This document shows, one piece after another, positions 12,431 to 23,469 of a DNA stretch of 64,000 nucleotides; the stretch's first letter is position 1; each line of letters starts with the position of its first letter. The notes below the pieces were generated by a model. That model worked only from the letters and a program-made list of their open reading frames with translations. It was not told the origin of the DNA and did not search any database. Origin of the DNA: Charina bottae (taxonomy: Eukaryota; Chordata; Lepidosauria; Squamata; Charinaidae); the NCBI GenBank assembly GCA_023362775.1, contig JALMGJ010000001.1, positions 67,853,501-67,917,500 on the forward strand, written 5' to 3'. Position numbers and translations under genes: made by a program.

Positions 12431-15400
12431 GTTGTTGTTGTTCAGTCGTTCAGTCGTGTCCGACTCTTCGTGACCTCATGGACCATAGCACGCCAGGCCT
12501 TCCTGTCCTCCACTGTCTCTCGGAGTTTACTCAAATTCATGTTCATTACATCGGTGATGCTATCTAACCATCTCATCCTCTGCCGTCCCCTTCTCCTTTT
12601 GCCCTCAGTCTTTCCCAGCATCAGGGTCTTTTCCAGTGAGTCCTCTCTTCTCATTAGGTGGCCAAAGTATTTGAGCTTCATCTTCAGCATCTGTCCTTCC
12701 AATGAGCAGTCAGGGTTGATTTCCTTTAGGATTGACTGGTTTGACCTCCTTGCAGTCCAAGGGACTCTCAAGAGTCTTCTCCAGCACCACAGCTCGAAAG
12801 CATCAATTCTTTGGCGCTCAGCCTTCCTTATGGTCCAACTCTCACAGCCATACATTGCTACTGGAAAAACCATAGCTTTAACTATACGGACCTTTGTCGG
12901 CAAGGTGATGTCTCTGCTTTTTAATATGCTGTCTAGGTTTGCCATAGCTTTCCTTCCAAGGAGCAAGCGTCTTTTAATTTCATGGCTGCAGTCACCGTCT
13001 GCGGTGATCTTGGAGCCCAAGAAAATAAAATCTGTCACTGCTTCCATTTCTTCCCCTTCTATTTGCCAGGAAGTGATGGGACCAGATGCCATGATCTGGG
13101 TTTTTTTAATGTTGAGTTTCAAGCCAGCTTTTGCACTCTCCTCTTTCACCCTCATCAAGAGGCTCTTTAGTTCCTCTTCACTTTCTGCCATTAGGGTGGT
13201 ATCGTCTGCATATCTGAGGTTGTTGATATTTTTCCCGGCAATCTTAACTCCGGCTTGTGATTCATCCAGCCCGGCATTTCTCATGATGTACTCTGCATAT
13301 AAGTTAAATAAGCAGGGTGATAATATACAGCCTTGTCGTACTCCTTTCCCAATTTTGAACCAGTCGGTTGTTCCATGTCCGGTTCTAACTGTTGCTTCTT
13401 GACCCAGAGACAGGTTTCTCAGGAGACAGGTAAGGTGGTCTGGTACTCCCATCTCTTTAAGAATTTGCCACAGTTTGTTGTGATCCACACAATCAAAGGC
13501 TTTAGCGTAGTCAATGAAGCAGAAGTAGATGTTTTTCTGGAACTCTCTTGCTTTTTCCATGATCCAGCGAATGTTGGCAATCTGATCTCTAGTTCCTCTG
13601 CCTCTTCGAAACCCAGCTTGCACTTCTGGTAGTTCTCGGTTCACATGCTGCTGAAGCCTAGCTGGTAGGATTTTGAGCATAACCTTGCTGGCATGTGAAA
13701 TGAGCGCAATTGTACGGTAGTTTGAACATTCTTTGGCATTGCCTTTCTTTGGAATTGGAACGTAAACTGACCTTTTCCAATCCTGTGGCCACTGTTGAGT
13801 TTTCCAAATTTGTTGGCATATTGAGTGCAGCACTTTAACAGCATCATCTTTTAGGATTTTAAATAGCTCAGCTGGGATACTGTCTTCTCCGCTAGCTTTG
13901 TTGTTAGTAATGCTTCCTAAGGCCCACTTGACTTCACTCTCTAGGATGTCCGGCTCAAGGTCAGTGACCACACCATCGTATTTATCAGGGATATTAAGAT
14001 CTTTCTTGTATAGTTCTTCTGTGTATTCTTGCCACCTCTTCTTAATCTCTTCTGCTTCTGTTAGGTCCCTGCCTTTTTTGTCCTTTATCATGCCCATCTT
14101 TGCACAAAACGTTCCCTTGATATCTCCGATTTTCTTGAAGAGATCTCTAGTCTTCCCCATTCTATTGTTTTCCTCGATTTCTTTGCATTGTTCATTTAAG
14201 AAGGCCTTCTTATCTCTCCTTGCTATTCTCTGGAATTCTGCATTCAGTTGTTTATATCTTTCCCTTTCTCCCTTGCCTTTTGCTTCCCTTCTTTCCTCAG
14301 CTATTTGTAAAGCCTCATCAGTCAGCCACTTTGCTTTCTTGCATTTCTTTTTCTTTGGGATGGTTTTAGTTGCTGCCTCCTGTACAATGTTACGAACCTC
14401 CATCCATAGTTCTTCAGGCACTCTGTCTACCAGATCTAATCCTTTAAATCTATTCCTCACTTCCACTGTATATTCATAAGGGATATGATTTAGGTCATAC
14501 CTGATTGGTCTAGTGGTTTTCTCTACATTCTTCAATTTAAGCCTAAATTTTGCAATAAGAAGCTCATGATCTGAGCCACAGTCAGCTCCAGGTCTTGTTT
14601 TTGCTGATTGTATAGAGCTTCTCCATCTTTGGCTGCAAAGTATATAATCAATCTGATTTCGGTATTGACCATCTGGTGATGTCCATGTGTAGAGTCGTCT
14701 CTTGTGTTGTTGGAAAAGAGTGTTTGCTATGACCAGCGTGTTCTCTTGACAAAACTCTATTAGCCTTTGCCCTGCTTCATTTTGTACTCCGAGGCCGAAC
14801 TTGCCTGTTATTCCGGTTATTTTTTGACTTCCTACCTTAGCATTCCAGTCCCCTATGATGAAAAGGACATCTTTTTTTGGTGTTAGTTCTAGAAGGTGTT
14901 GTAGGTCTTCATAGAACCGGTCAACTTCAGCTTCTTCGGCATCAGTGGTTGGGGCATAGACTTGGATCACTGTGATGTTGAATGGTTTGCCTTGGATTCG
15001 AACTGAAAGCATTCTGTCGTTTTTGAGGTTGTACCCCAGTACTGCCTTTCCCACTCTTTTATTGACTATGAGAGCTACTCCATTTCTTCTAAGGGATTCT
15101 TGCCCACAGTAGTATATATAATGGTCTCCTGAATTAAATTCGCCCATTCCTGTCCATTTTAGTTCGCTGATTCCCAATATGTCGATGTTCAATCTTGTCA
15201 TCTCATGTTTGACCACATCCAGCTTACCTTGATTCATAGTTCTTACATTCCAGGTTCCTATGCAATATTGTTCTTTACAGCATCGGACTTTCCTTCCACT
15301 TCCAGACACATCCACAACTGAGCGTCCTTTCGGCTTTGGCCCAGCCGTTTCACTCTTTCTGGAGCTACTCGGAATTGCCCTCCGCTCTTCCCCAGTAGCA

Positions 15401-15628
15401 TTTTGGACACCTTCCGACCTGAGGGGCTCATCTTCCGGCGTCATATCTTTTAGCCTTTTGATACTGTCCATTGGTTTTCTTGGCAAGGATACTGGAGTGG
15501 TTTGCCATTTCCTCCTCCAGTGGACCACGTTTTGTCAGAACTCTCCATCATGACCTGTTCTTCTTCACCTGACTTCATTGAGTTACGCAAGCCCCTTCGC
15601 CACGACAAGGCAGTGATCCATGAAGGGG
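12431..15628 (-). mobile_element. full-length BovB (RTE clade) LINE
   Basis: The element is 3198 bp, bounded by an exact 8-bp target duplication (atgtggat, 12423-12430 and 15629-15636). On the minus strand it has a short 5' UTR, one long frame and a 3' end of GACTGAACGACTGAAC followed by (AAC)n, the BovB terminus. Length, order of parts and terminus fit a complete BovB. Other BovB fragments in the window lie at 21126-22298 and 59661-60030. BovB is known to be abundant in squamates and to have moved horizontally between reptiles and ruminants. Confidence 0.95.
12442..15471 (-). CDS. BovB endonuclease/reverse transcriptase (ORF2 type)
   Basis: The frame is open without stops or frameshifts for 1028 codons from 15528. 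The first ATG in frame is at 15471 (MDSIKRLKDM), giving 1009 residues, and I chose that start because 15528 is a GTG. The N-terminal third is an AP-type endonuclease with TWNVRTMNQGK, SELKWTG, VYAPT, GDWNAKVG and GSDHELL. The middle is the reverse transcriptase, with NYRTIALIS, AGFRRGRGTRDQ, CFIDYAKAFDCVDH, GVRQGCILSP and the catalytic YADD at 13201-13212. The C-terminal region has GCESWTIRKAE and ends KSRTRLND. The protein nicks target DNA and copies its own RNA at the nick. Every motif I could check is present, so the copy may encode a working enzyme; activity itself is inference. The minus-strand TGA stop at 12442-12444 lies within the 3' terminal repeat motif. Confidence 0.93.
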   Translation of the reverse strand: MDSIKRLKDMTPEDEPLRSEGVQNATGEERRAIPSSSRKSETAGPKPKGRSVVDVSGSGRKVRCCKEQYCIGTWNVRTMNQGKLDVVKHEMTRLNIDILGISELKWTGMGEFNSGDHYIYYCGQESLRRNGVALIVNKRVGKAVLGYNLKNDRMLSVRIQGKPFNITVIQVYAPTTDAEEAEVDRFYEDLQHLLELTPKKDVLFIIGDWNAKVGSQKITGITGKFGLGVQNEAGQRLIEFCQENTLVIANTLFQQHKRRLYTWTSPDGQYRNQIDYILCSQRWRSSIQSAKTRPGADCGSDHELLIAKFRLKLKNVEKTTRPIRYDLNHIPYEYTVEVRNRFKGLDLVDRVPEELWMEVRNIVQEAATKTIPKKKKCKKAKWLTDEALQIAEERREAKGKGERERYKQLNAEFQRIARRDKKAFLNEQCKEIEENNRMGKTRDLFKKIGDIKGTFCAKMGMIKDKKGRDLTEAEEIKKRWQEYTEELYKKDLNIPDKYDGVVTDLEPDILESEVKWALGSITNNKASGEDSIPAELFKILKDDAVKVLHSICQQIWKTQQWPQDWKRSVYVPIPKKGNAKECSNYRTIALISHASKVMLKILPARLQQHVNRELPEVQAGFRRGRGTRDQIANIRWIMEKAREFQKNIYFCFIDYAKAFDCVDHNKLWQILKEMGVPDHLTCLLRNLSLGQEATVRTGHGTTDWFKIGKGVRQGCILSPCLFNLYAEYIMRNAGLDESQAGVKIAGKNINNLRYADDTTLMAESEEELKSLLMRVKEESAKAGLKLNIKKTQIMASGPITSWQIEGEEMEAVTDFIFLGSKITADGDCSHEIKRRLLLGRKAMANLDSILKSRDITLPTKVRIVKAMVFPVAMYGCESWTIRKAERQRIDAFELWCWRRLLRVPWTARRSNQSILKEINPDCSLEGQMLKMKLKYFGHLMRREDSLEKTLMLGKTEGKRRRGRQRMRWLDSITDVMNMNLSKLRETVEDRKAWRAMVHEVTKSRTRLND

Positions 15629-15636
15629 ATGTGGAT

Positions 15637-16937
15637 AATCATGTTTAAAGCTTTTCTAGGCTTAGCATCTTGATAACAGAAAGACCATCCTTTCTTGCAA
15701 TCATCTTGTAGCATGAGAGGAGATTGCTGGGGAGTCCTCCCTTCCAAATTGGGTTAGCAGGAATAATTTAAGTGGCCTTCTCACCTGTTGCATCCCACCT
15801 TTGCTACATTCTCCCCAAGGAAGCTATCTAAGCAGCTACTCATCTATTGTTTTAATTCATTCATTTCCAGTGAGCACTTAAGATGGCTATTTTCTATTGT
15901 CCCAGCTGTTTACCATATTGATTGAATCTGGTTTTACTTTGCCTTTATGATGTTTAGGCTGCATTTTTAAACTTCTGCTGTTCGGGCAGCTACCAATAAA
16001 AACAAAGCCAAATTATGTTTATTTTCTATATAGCCTGAAGCTATATATCAAGTTCTTTCTAGGTCTGTGGCAAGGGAAAGTTTTCTCCATCTGCTGTAGA
16101 AAGGCAGACACTCCCATGCTGTCTGACTACTTTGTTAAGTAGCTCCCCATCTTTTTCCTTTATGCAGCACACTGAAAGTTTTTGAGGACCACCGCGTAAA
16201 TCAGGAGTCAATAACACAGCAACAGCAGGTACCCTGGCACACATGAGGGTTCCTGGATGGCACCCCCAAAATAAATACAAATTCATTTGGGGGGGAAAAA
16301 TCCCAACATTTCATATAATCACTCAATCTAATAATAGTGCAGGTGAGAATGCTAACATCTTTTGAGATCTGGGGCATTTTAATTTCCTTTTTAAGGTTTA
16401 TTTTTATCTTGGCATCCCCAAACAGGCTATTGACCCTTTCTTCACAGAGCATCAAACGTACACTGACCACATGCTGGGAACCATTGGCTTAGGTGAACAT
16501 TCACCCACCAACATCTCCAAGCAGGGCAAATGATGAAATGTGTCACAATGTCATCACACACATGCTGCGACTTACATATTTGCATTAGGCATTGGGAACA
16601 ATATGTAATAGCAGTATATGTGTGACATCACCATGCATGAGTTGTCATTTTGCTGTCACTGCAGTTTGCTGCAAGTGCTACTGGTTGCCAATGGAAAGTT
16701 TTTAACCTTAGGTGTCCTAATCACATTAGGGACAATGAGGAGTAGTCTGCTCTGATCACTATGAGGAGTGAAGAAACATGTCACCTCTCTTTGTTGCTGT
16801 GTTGCAAGTAAAAGTCTCCCTCCCTATTATTTATAGGAAGATTTTGTATATAGTTGGATATTTGATGTGCCTACTTTTGTCCTCAGAGAACTGTGCAAGC
16901 ATCATATAGGTCATGAAATTGAAAGGGGTCTTGGAAG
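15637..16937. other. intergenic, no gene seen
   Basis: Nothing recognisable; frames are under 90 codons. Confidence 0.5.
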
Positions 16938-16939
16938 TG

Positions 16940-18620
16940 ATTTAACTAATTTAATTTAATTGATTTAGGTGCTGCCCAACTCCGAAATGACTCTGGACTG
17001 CTCACAATATGGCAAAGAGAATAAAATACGATCCAATTCAGAAAAAGAAAACCAACAAAAACATATAGGATCAGGATGATGAAACTAGCCAACAACACAT
17101 AAATATATATATCAACAAAACTCTCAGGGGGCTCCCACAACCCTAACACATGGCCTGGGAGAACAGCCAGCTCTTTAAGACCCTCTGGAATGCTATCAGG
17201 GTAGGAGCCATCCACATCTCATGGGGAACTTGACCCTGGGTCCCAAAAGGTGACACTGTTTAACTGAACGGACTCAAAGTGCACCAACCATGTTCACTTG
17301 TATTGGCTGGGCAGAAACCATGGGAGATAGATGGTCCCTCAAATGACCAGGCCCTATGCCATGTAAAGCTTTAGAGGTCATAACCAGCACCTGGAATCAC
17401 AGCTGGAAGCAAACCAGTAGCAAGTGCTGCTCATGGAGCAGAGGTGTCAAATGGGCATACCAAAGCATGCCTATCGCTTCTCATGCCACTATATTCTGGA
17501 CCAGTAGAAACTTCCAAGTAGTCTTCAAAGGCAGCCCCATGTACAGCGCATTGCAATAATCGAGCTCTGAAGTGACTAGGTCATGAGTGACTGCCCGAAG
17601 AGCCTCCCAATCCAGGAAAGGGTGCAACTGGCACACCAGTAAAAGCTGGGCAAAGACCCTCTTGGCCACATCTCCTCCCATTATAGAGGAGATGTAAGTC
17701 TAAGAAAAATCCCAAATTGCACACCACCCTTGAATGGAGAAGCATGACCAAATCCAGGTTTAAAGTTGGAATCTCCCCAGATCTAGGTGGCCCTAATATC
17801 TACAACCACTCAGTCTTGGTAAGATTCTCCCCATTCAGGCCCACACAATCACTAGGCACTGGGACAGAACTTCAGCAGCCTCACTCAACCAGCCTGGAGT
17901 CAAAAGATATAATAGGGGATCAAACCCCAAACTGGCAGATGACCTCACCCAGTGGCTTCATGTAGTTGTTGAATAGGAGGAGAGAACACCAAATCCTGTG
18001 GCACCCCACAAAGGTGGGGCCAGAGACCAACCTCTTCCCCCAACCAAAGGAACTGGCCCAGAAGGAAGGAAGAGAACTGCTGCAAGATGTTGCCCCCAAT
18101 TCCCAAGCCCTGGAGCTGGTCCAGAAGAATACCATGGTTGTCAGTATTGAAAGCTGCCAAGAGATCAAAAAACATAAGGATGGATGCACCACCTTCAACC
18201 TGACTCTGCCACAGGTCATCAGCAAGTACAACCAGGTCACCATAAATAGGGCCACTGGACCACTATCAGCAGACACAACGAGGACAGAGAAATATTAATG
18301 TTTCACCACCCTTAACACCATGAGGTAATCCCTAAAATGGGCTCTTATCCATGTTTGGTAAGAGTCACTCCAAGTCTTCCTCCAAGAGCACTCTGGGTGT
18401 CTCTTCTGGCACTTCATCACCTGGAACTTCTCAGTAAAGATGTACCCCGGGATCAGCCCATAGGTAGAGGCCACATAGGGGCGATGCATTCCCAGTCCCC
18501 AGACACCCGCCCATTTCACACAGCAAATAGAGCCTCAGCTGAACCACACACCAGATCTTCAAGATTCCTCTGAGGTAAACTTCAAGCTTCCTCTGGAACC
18601 CCACTGGGTCCCAGTCCAAT
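16940..18620 (-). pseudogene. old L2-clade LINE, broken
   Basis: Read on the minus strand, the remnant runs from about 18620 (DPVGFQRKLE, matching DPVRFQKEL in the L2 at 31682) through DDLWQSQVEGGASIL, FDLLAAFNTDNHGILLDQL and CGVPQDLVFSP to LDYCNALYMGLPLK (about 17535-17580). An L2-like tail lies near 16940-17000. The frame is interrupted repeatedly, and the YADD box region is missing, apparently through an internal deletion near 17900-17945. It is much more diverged than the L2 at 29612-34037. Nearest relative: the L2 reverse transcriptase family. Confidence 0.85.
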
Positions 18621-18755
18621 CCCTGCTCATTTGCCCCTACATTTGATTACAGGATGCTTTACAGATGTCCATTCAGGTTTTGTTTCGATACCAATTGGTA
18701 GATTCCCTAAATACCAAAGGTGGGTGGAACCATTTTGATCAGAGAGCTAGAATAG

Positions 18756-18804
<49 letters not shown>

Positions 18805-18842
18805 ATCAAATTTTTATCACCACCCATCTCCCTCCACAGGTT
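18756..18842. repeat. (TATC)n microsatellite next to an L2-like tail
   Basis: About twelve TATC units run from 18758 to 18804, followed by 'tttttatcaccacccatctc', which looks like a short minus-strand L2 tail. Such tails end in simple repeats and often seed microsatellites. Confidence 0.85.
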
Positions 18843-20234
18843 CCTTTCATGTGAATGATTCTATGATGATCTGGGTGCAGGTTATTGTGTTTCTTTTTTC
18901 TTTTGTCTGATTTGGTTTTATTGTGACCAGCTTTGAGAGTGTAATATTGAAGATGCTCAAATGTTTCAGCATAAAAGCAAAGGAACAGGATTCCCCCCCC
19001 CACTTCCCCCCCCCCCTGCAATGTATGGAAGTAGTAGCAAATCTACTTCCATATTATAAAGGTAAGATGAAAATAAGGCACTCGGTGCTAAATTTATATT
19101 GCAAATTGTTAAATAGTGTTGTTTTTTTTACCATCCACCATTGCACACAAAGAATGTCACACAGTGGATAAGGCACTCTGAAACCATTCATTTACAAGTT
19201 GCTTAAACCTATGCTTCAATGGCAAAGCACACCAGAACAATGGCAAGCATAACATTAATTGCTAATTATTCTACTGGCCTGTCTGAAATACCTTCCAGCA
19301 TTCTAAATCAATTTTTAATCCATTTAAACAGTCAAGGAATGTTCTATCACAAAACATGTAATTACAGGGGATTTATATCACACCTCCAGCATTTTGGCAA
19401 AGGCACTCTGTGGCAACAGATAAAGGTAGCACCAGATTGTTTTATTCTTGAGTTTTGTACTTACTTGCTAGTTAATGCTACAATGCATTCATTGTTCACA
19501 CTTTTGGCACTCATTTTTCAGGTCTGGAAATCAGACTTTAAAATAAACATAGACACACAAAAACATTTCTTTTCTTACAGTACCTCTGCTTTTTCACACC
19601 CTCACACCATTCTCCTTTACTCTCATCATATCAGCCTCACGATAGGAATGAAGAAAAGCTAATATTAATTCTCAAAGAGAATTGCAAATATTTGTAAAGC
19701 AAATTAACAGAGGCTTGACATGGCCAATAGTGGTGCCACCTGGATTACTATTGTAACTTAAAAAAAATGTGGATTGTACAAAGAATTTGATTATATTTTT
19801 AATCATGAGATCAAGCTGTACTTGTACAAAGGTATTTTTTTAACTGATAGGAGTTGTTTTCCTTAGCTAATCCAACCTTTATAGCTACTACTTAGGGAAA
19901 TGATAAATATCTTGGGAGATACTGTAGCCTGAGGGTCTTCTCCATTCCTAGTTCAAGAAAATGCTCTTGTTAAATGGAATACCAAGAATTCCATCTGGAT
20001 ACTAAACAGTGAAATTTTGAGGACTGATTTATTCAGCAATCTGCAAAAGAGAAACAACCTAACTGTACTCTCAAAAGCTTGATCTAGTTACATACACAAA
20101 CTTAAACCTTATCAACTCTTTTTAATCAAAAACCTAAATACACTGTTTGAAAGAAAATAACCAAATAAAACATAACTCATTAGGGAATTCCAAACATAAC
20201 TGGTCTGTACGGCTAGAGTTTATACATAATAACA
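18843..20234. other. intergenic, no gene seen
   Basis: A 147-codon plus-strand frame at 19219-19662 has no recognisable domain and low-complexity composition. C-rich runs lie at 18993-19017. Confidence 0.5.
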
Positions 20235-20236
20235 AT

Positions 20237-20279
<43 letters not shown>

Positions 20280-20330
20280 TTATTTCAATTTATTCCCCGT
20301 CCATCTCCCTTGCAAGGGACTCTTCTGACA
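20235..20330 (-). mobile_element. L2-like LINE 3' tail with (TTTA)n
   Basis: A (TTTA)n run at 20235-20283 is followed by 'caatttattccccgtccatc' and 'cccttgcaagggactct'. This is the reverse complement of the L2 tail type seen at 33948-34037. Confidence 0.8.
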
Positions 20331-20399
20331 ATTCCAGAGTCATTCATGGTGCACTCCTGGTAGGCTGCTTGATATGCTCTGAAATTAGACACTCTAAGA

Positions 20400-20503
20400 C
20401 AACGTTTCTCAACCTTGTGTGGACTTCAACTCCCAGGAATTCCCCAGCCAGCAAGGGAGTTGAAGTCCACACATCTTAAAGTTGCCAAGGTTGAGAAACA
20501 CTG
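20400..20503. mobile_element. hAT-like MITE, complete
   Basis: The element is 104 bp with terminal inverted repeats (caacgtttctcaacc at the left, ggttgagaaacactg at the right). The flanking 8-bp repeats ctctaaga (20392-20399) and ctctaagg (20504-20511) match at 7 of 8. The inner arms also repeat in inverted form ('tgtggacttcaactccc' and its complement), so it can fold almost end to end. An 8-bp duplication is typical of hAT elements. No coding capacity. Confidence 0.85.
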
Positions 20504-20511
20504 CTCTAAGG

Positions 20512-21125
20512 AAACCTCAGCATGGTAAAAGTCAGGGAGAAACAAGAGAGGTTCCTCCCACTCCGACAAATGTCTTCACATTTCAAACCATGAATGGAAA
20601 AAGGAAGAATACTTTGGTCCAATTCCATGCTTAAATTTTCCTCACATTGGACACCTGGGGGATGACGGGGAGGATTTTGTATCTTCTAAACCAAATCCTC
20701 CCTATTCTGCCCATATTGTGGCCCACAATCCTCTCCTGCCATCAGATTTCTGGAGTCTTAAAGAACTACAGATGTTTCTTCAAGGACTGAATTGGAGGAC
20801 TGATATTAGAGTTTCTTCCCTATGATCAGAGAAGGAAATTCAGTCTAATCTAAGGCTTCTAGGATGCTGTCTTACTGTATTGAAATTCCATTTGCATTTA
20901 AGTACACTGTACCTGTGTTCATCTGTGGCTATCACATAATACACATGATTCCAGTTCATCCTCATCATTTATACTGGACCACAGAGACAGATAGCACCAT
21001 CCTAATTTAGGATGCAGGCAGATTAATGGAAAGGAGTTCATAATAGAAGGCATTCATGTTCATGAATTTCCATAATGAAAACTATAGATCCAAATTTATG
21101 AAAGCAAAATGAATTATTGCTCTGG
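20512..21125. other. intergenic, no gene seen
   Basis: Nothing recognisable. Confidence 0.5.
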
Positions 21126-22298
21126 AATAGAGGAACTAGAGATCAGATTGCCAACATTCACTGGATCATGGAAAAAGCAAGAGAGTTCCAAAAAAACATC
21201 TACTTCTGCTTCATTGACTATGCTAAAGCTTTTGATTGTGTGGATCACAACAAACTGGCAAATTCTTAAAGAGATGGGAGTACCAGACCACCTTACCTGT
21301 CTCCTGAGAAACCTGTCTCTGGGTCAAGAAGCAACAGTTAGAACCGGACATGGAACAACCGATTGGTTCAAAATTGGGAAAGGAGTACAACAAGGCTGTA
21401 TATTATCACCCTGCTTATTTAACTTATATGCAGAGTATATCATGAGAAATGCTGGGCTGGATGAATCACAAGCCGGAGTTAAGATTCCCGGGAGAAATAT
21501 CAACAACCTCAGATATGCAGACGATACCACCCTAATGGCAGAAAGTGAAGAGGAACTAAAGAGCCTCTTGATGAGGGTGAAAGAGGAGAGTGCAAAAGCT
21601 GGCTTGAAACTCAACATTAAAAAAACTCAGATCATGGCACCTGGTCCCATCACCTCCTGGCAAATAGAAGGGGAAGAAATGGAAGCAGTGACAGATTTTA
21701 TTTTCTTGGGCTCCAAGATCACCGCAGACGGTGACTGCAGCCATGAAATTAAAAGACGCTTGCTCCTTGGGAGGAAAGCTATGGAAAACCTAGACAGCAT
21801 ATTAAAAAGCAGAGACATCACCTTGCCGACAAAGGTCCATATAATTAAAGCTATGGTTTTCCCAGTAGTAAGGTATGGCTGTGAGAGTTGGACCATAAGG
21901 AAGGCTGAGTGCTGAAGAATTGACGCTTTCGAACTGTGGTGCTGGAGAAGACTCTTAAGAGTCCCTTGGACTGCAAGGAGGTCAAATCAGTCAATCCTAA
22001 AGGAAAAGAATCCTGACTGCTCATTGGAAGGACAGATACTGAAGCTGAAGCTCAAATACTTTGGCCACCTAATGTGAAGAGAGGACTCACTGGAAAAGAC
22101 CCTGATGCTGGAAAAGACTGGAGGCAAAAGGAGAAGAGGACGGCAGAGGATGAGATGGTTATATAGCATCACTGATGTAATGAACATGAATTTGAGTAAA
22201 CTCCGGGAGACAGTGGAGGACAGGAAGGCCCGGTGTGCTATGGTCCATGAGGTCACGAAGAGTCGGACACGAGTAAATGACTGAAGAACAAGAACAAT
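21126..22298 (+). pseudogene. BovB LINE, 5'-truncated and broken
   Basis: A plus-strand copy of the same BovB lineage as 12431-15628, beginning in the reverse transcriptase at GTRDQIANIRWIM. The first part (21134-21250) is shifted by one frame and fused to the rest near 21255. From there the frame runs open through GVQQGCILSP, YADD (about 21517) and GCESWTIRKAE to a stop at 21913-21915. A second stop lies at about 22075, and the end near 22280 matches the BovB terminus. It cannot encode a working protein. The L1 fragment follows directly. Confidence 0.9.
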
Positions 22299-22299
22299 G

Positions 22300-23400
22300 A
22301 ATGCCAGGCAGCTTTTACTGTAGCTTCCTAGATGTAGAGAAAGCCTTTGATAATTTGAATTGGAGTTTCATGTTTAAAGTCTTGGAAATTATGGATTTTG
22401 GAGAACATCTTATACAGGGAATTGAGTCAATTTATACACCTCAAAAGGCAAATTATTATTGTGAATGACGAGCTAACTGAATCATGTCATATACAAAAAG
22501 GAACAAGACAAGGATGCCCTTTGTCACCTTTGCTCTTTATCTTGGTGTTGGAAGTTTTTAATAGATACATTAGAAGAGATGAACAAATAAAGGGCTTAAA
22601 GATCAAACAAGAGGTTTTTAAATTGAGGGCTTTTGCTGATGATTTAGTTTTGATATTACAGGATTCTTTGGATACTGCGGAACATCTGATGAAGAAATTG
22701 AAGGAATTCGGGTTATTGGCAGGTCTTAAAGTAAATAAACAAAAAACAAAAATGTTAACTAAAAATATGACCTTGTCCAATCAAGAATTGCTGGTGGGTA
22801 AGACGGGCTTCAGAGTTCCCTGGTTGGGGAAGATGGGCAGTAATACAAATTTTAAAAATAAATAAATAAATATGATTGAAAAAAGGGTTAGATATTTGGG
22901 GGTGATTTTGTCAACCAAGAACAGCATGTTGTTTCAACATAATTATGTTAAAATGTGGAACGATGTGAAAAAGGATTTGCTAAGATAGGGAAAATTATAA
23001 TTGTCTCTTATGGGGAGAATATCAGTGATTAAGATGAATGTTTTGCCTAGGATTTTGTTTCTTTTTCAGACTATACCGTTTTTGTCGACAGATTTACCAT
23101 TTAAACAATGGCAGAGAGATATTTCAAAGTTCATTTGGCAAGGCAAGAAACCAAGAATTAAAAATAAATTGTTACAAGATACCAAAGAATGAGGTTTGGG
23201 TTTGCCTAATTCAAAATTATATTTTGATGCCTGTTGTTTGCTTTGGATGAAGGAATGGATAACTTTGAAGAATAAGAAAGCTTGAAGGACATGAATTAAG
23301 ATTCGGGTGGCATGCCTATTTGTGGTATGATAAAGTCAAAGTAAATAAGAATTTAAAAAATCATTTTGTTAGGAGTGCCATATTGAGGATGTTGACATCT
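22300..23400 (+). pseudogene. L1-type LINE fragment (reverse transcriptase to C-terminus)
   Basis: The segment encodes FLDVEKAFDNLNW near 22330, then in another frame KGTRQGCPLSPLLFILVLEVF, the catalytic FADDLVL box (about 22630-22650) and GLKVNKQKTK. After an inserted L2 tail it continues with KRVRYLGVILSTKNS, MGRISVIKMNVLPRILFLFQTIP and FIWQGKKPRI (23001-23160). These are diagnostic L1 ORF2 segments. Frameshifts and stops (for example at about 22985 and 23190) make it a dead copy. Both the 5' half and the 3' UTR are missing. Confidence 0.85.
22797..22872 (+). mobile_element. L2-like tail inserted in the L1 fragment
   Basis: Between the L1 codons for SNQELLV and those for KRVRYLGV lies 'gagttccctggttggggaag', then 'atgggcagtaatacaaattt' and (AAAT)n. 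This is the L2 3' tail, so this short insertion post-dates the L1. Confidence 0.7.
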
Positions 23401-23469
23401 CTACTGTACAGAATTTCAGTGTATTTCTTTCATCTTTGATCTTCTTTGAATCAGTTACTGTCTTTCCAT

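Noticed and set aside
12425..13402. 325-codon plus-strand frame across the BovB
   Set aside because: It is the opposite-strand shadow of the BovB reverse transcriptase frame; the minus strand carries the conserved motifs.
19219..19662. 147-codon plus-strand frame
   Set aside because: Composition looks random and no family is recognised.
20235..20283. Regular TTTA array considered as a CRISPR-like or satellite array
   Set aside because: It is a simple repeat at the end of an L2 tail, with no spacers.
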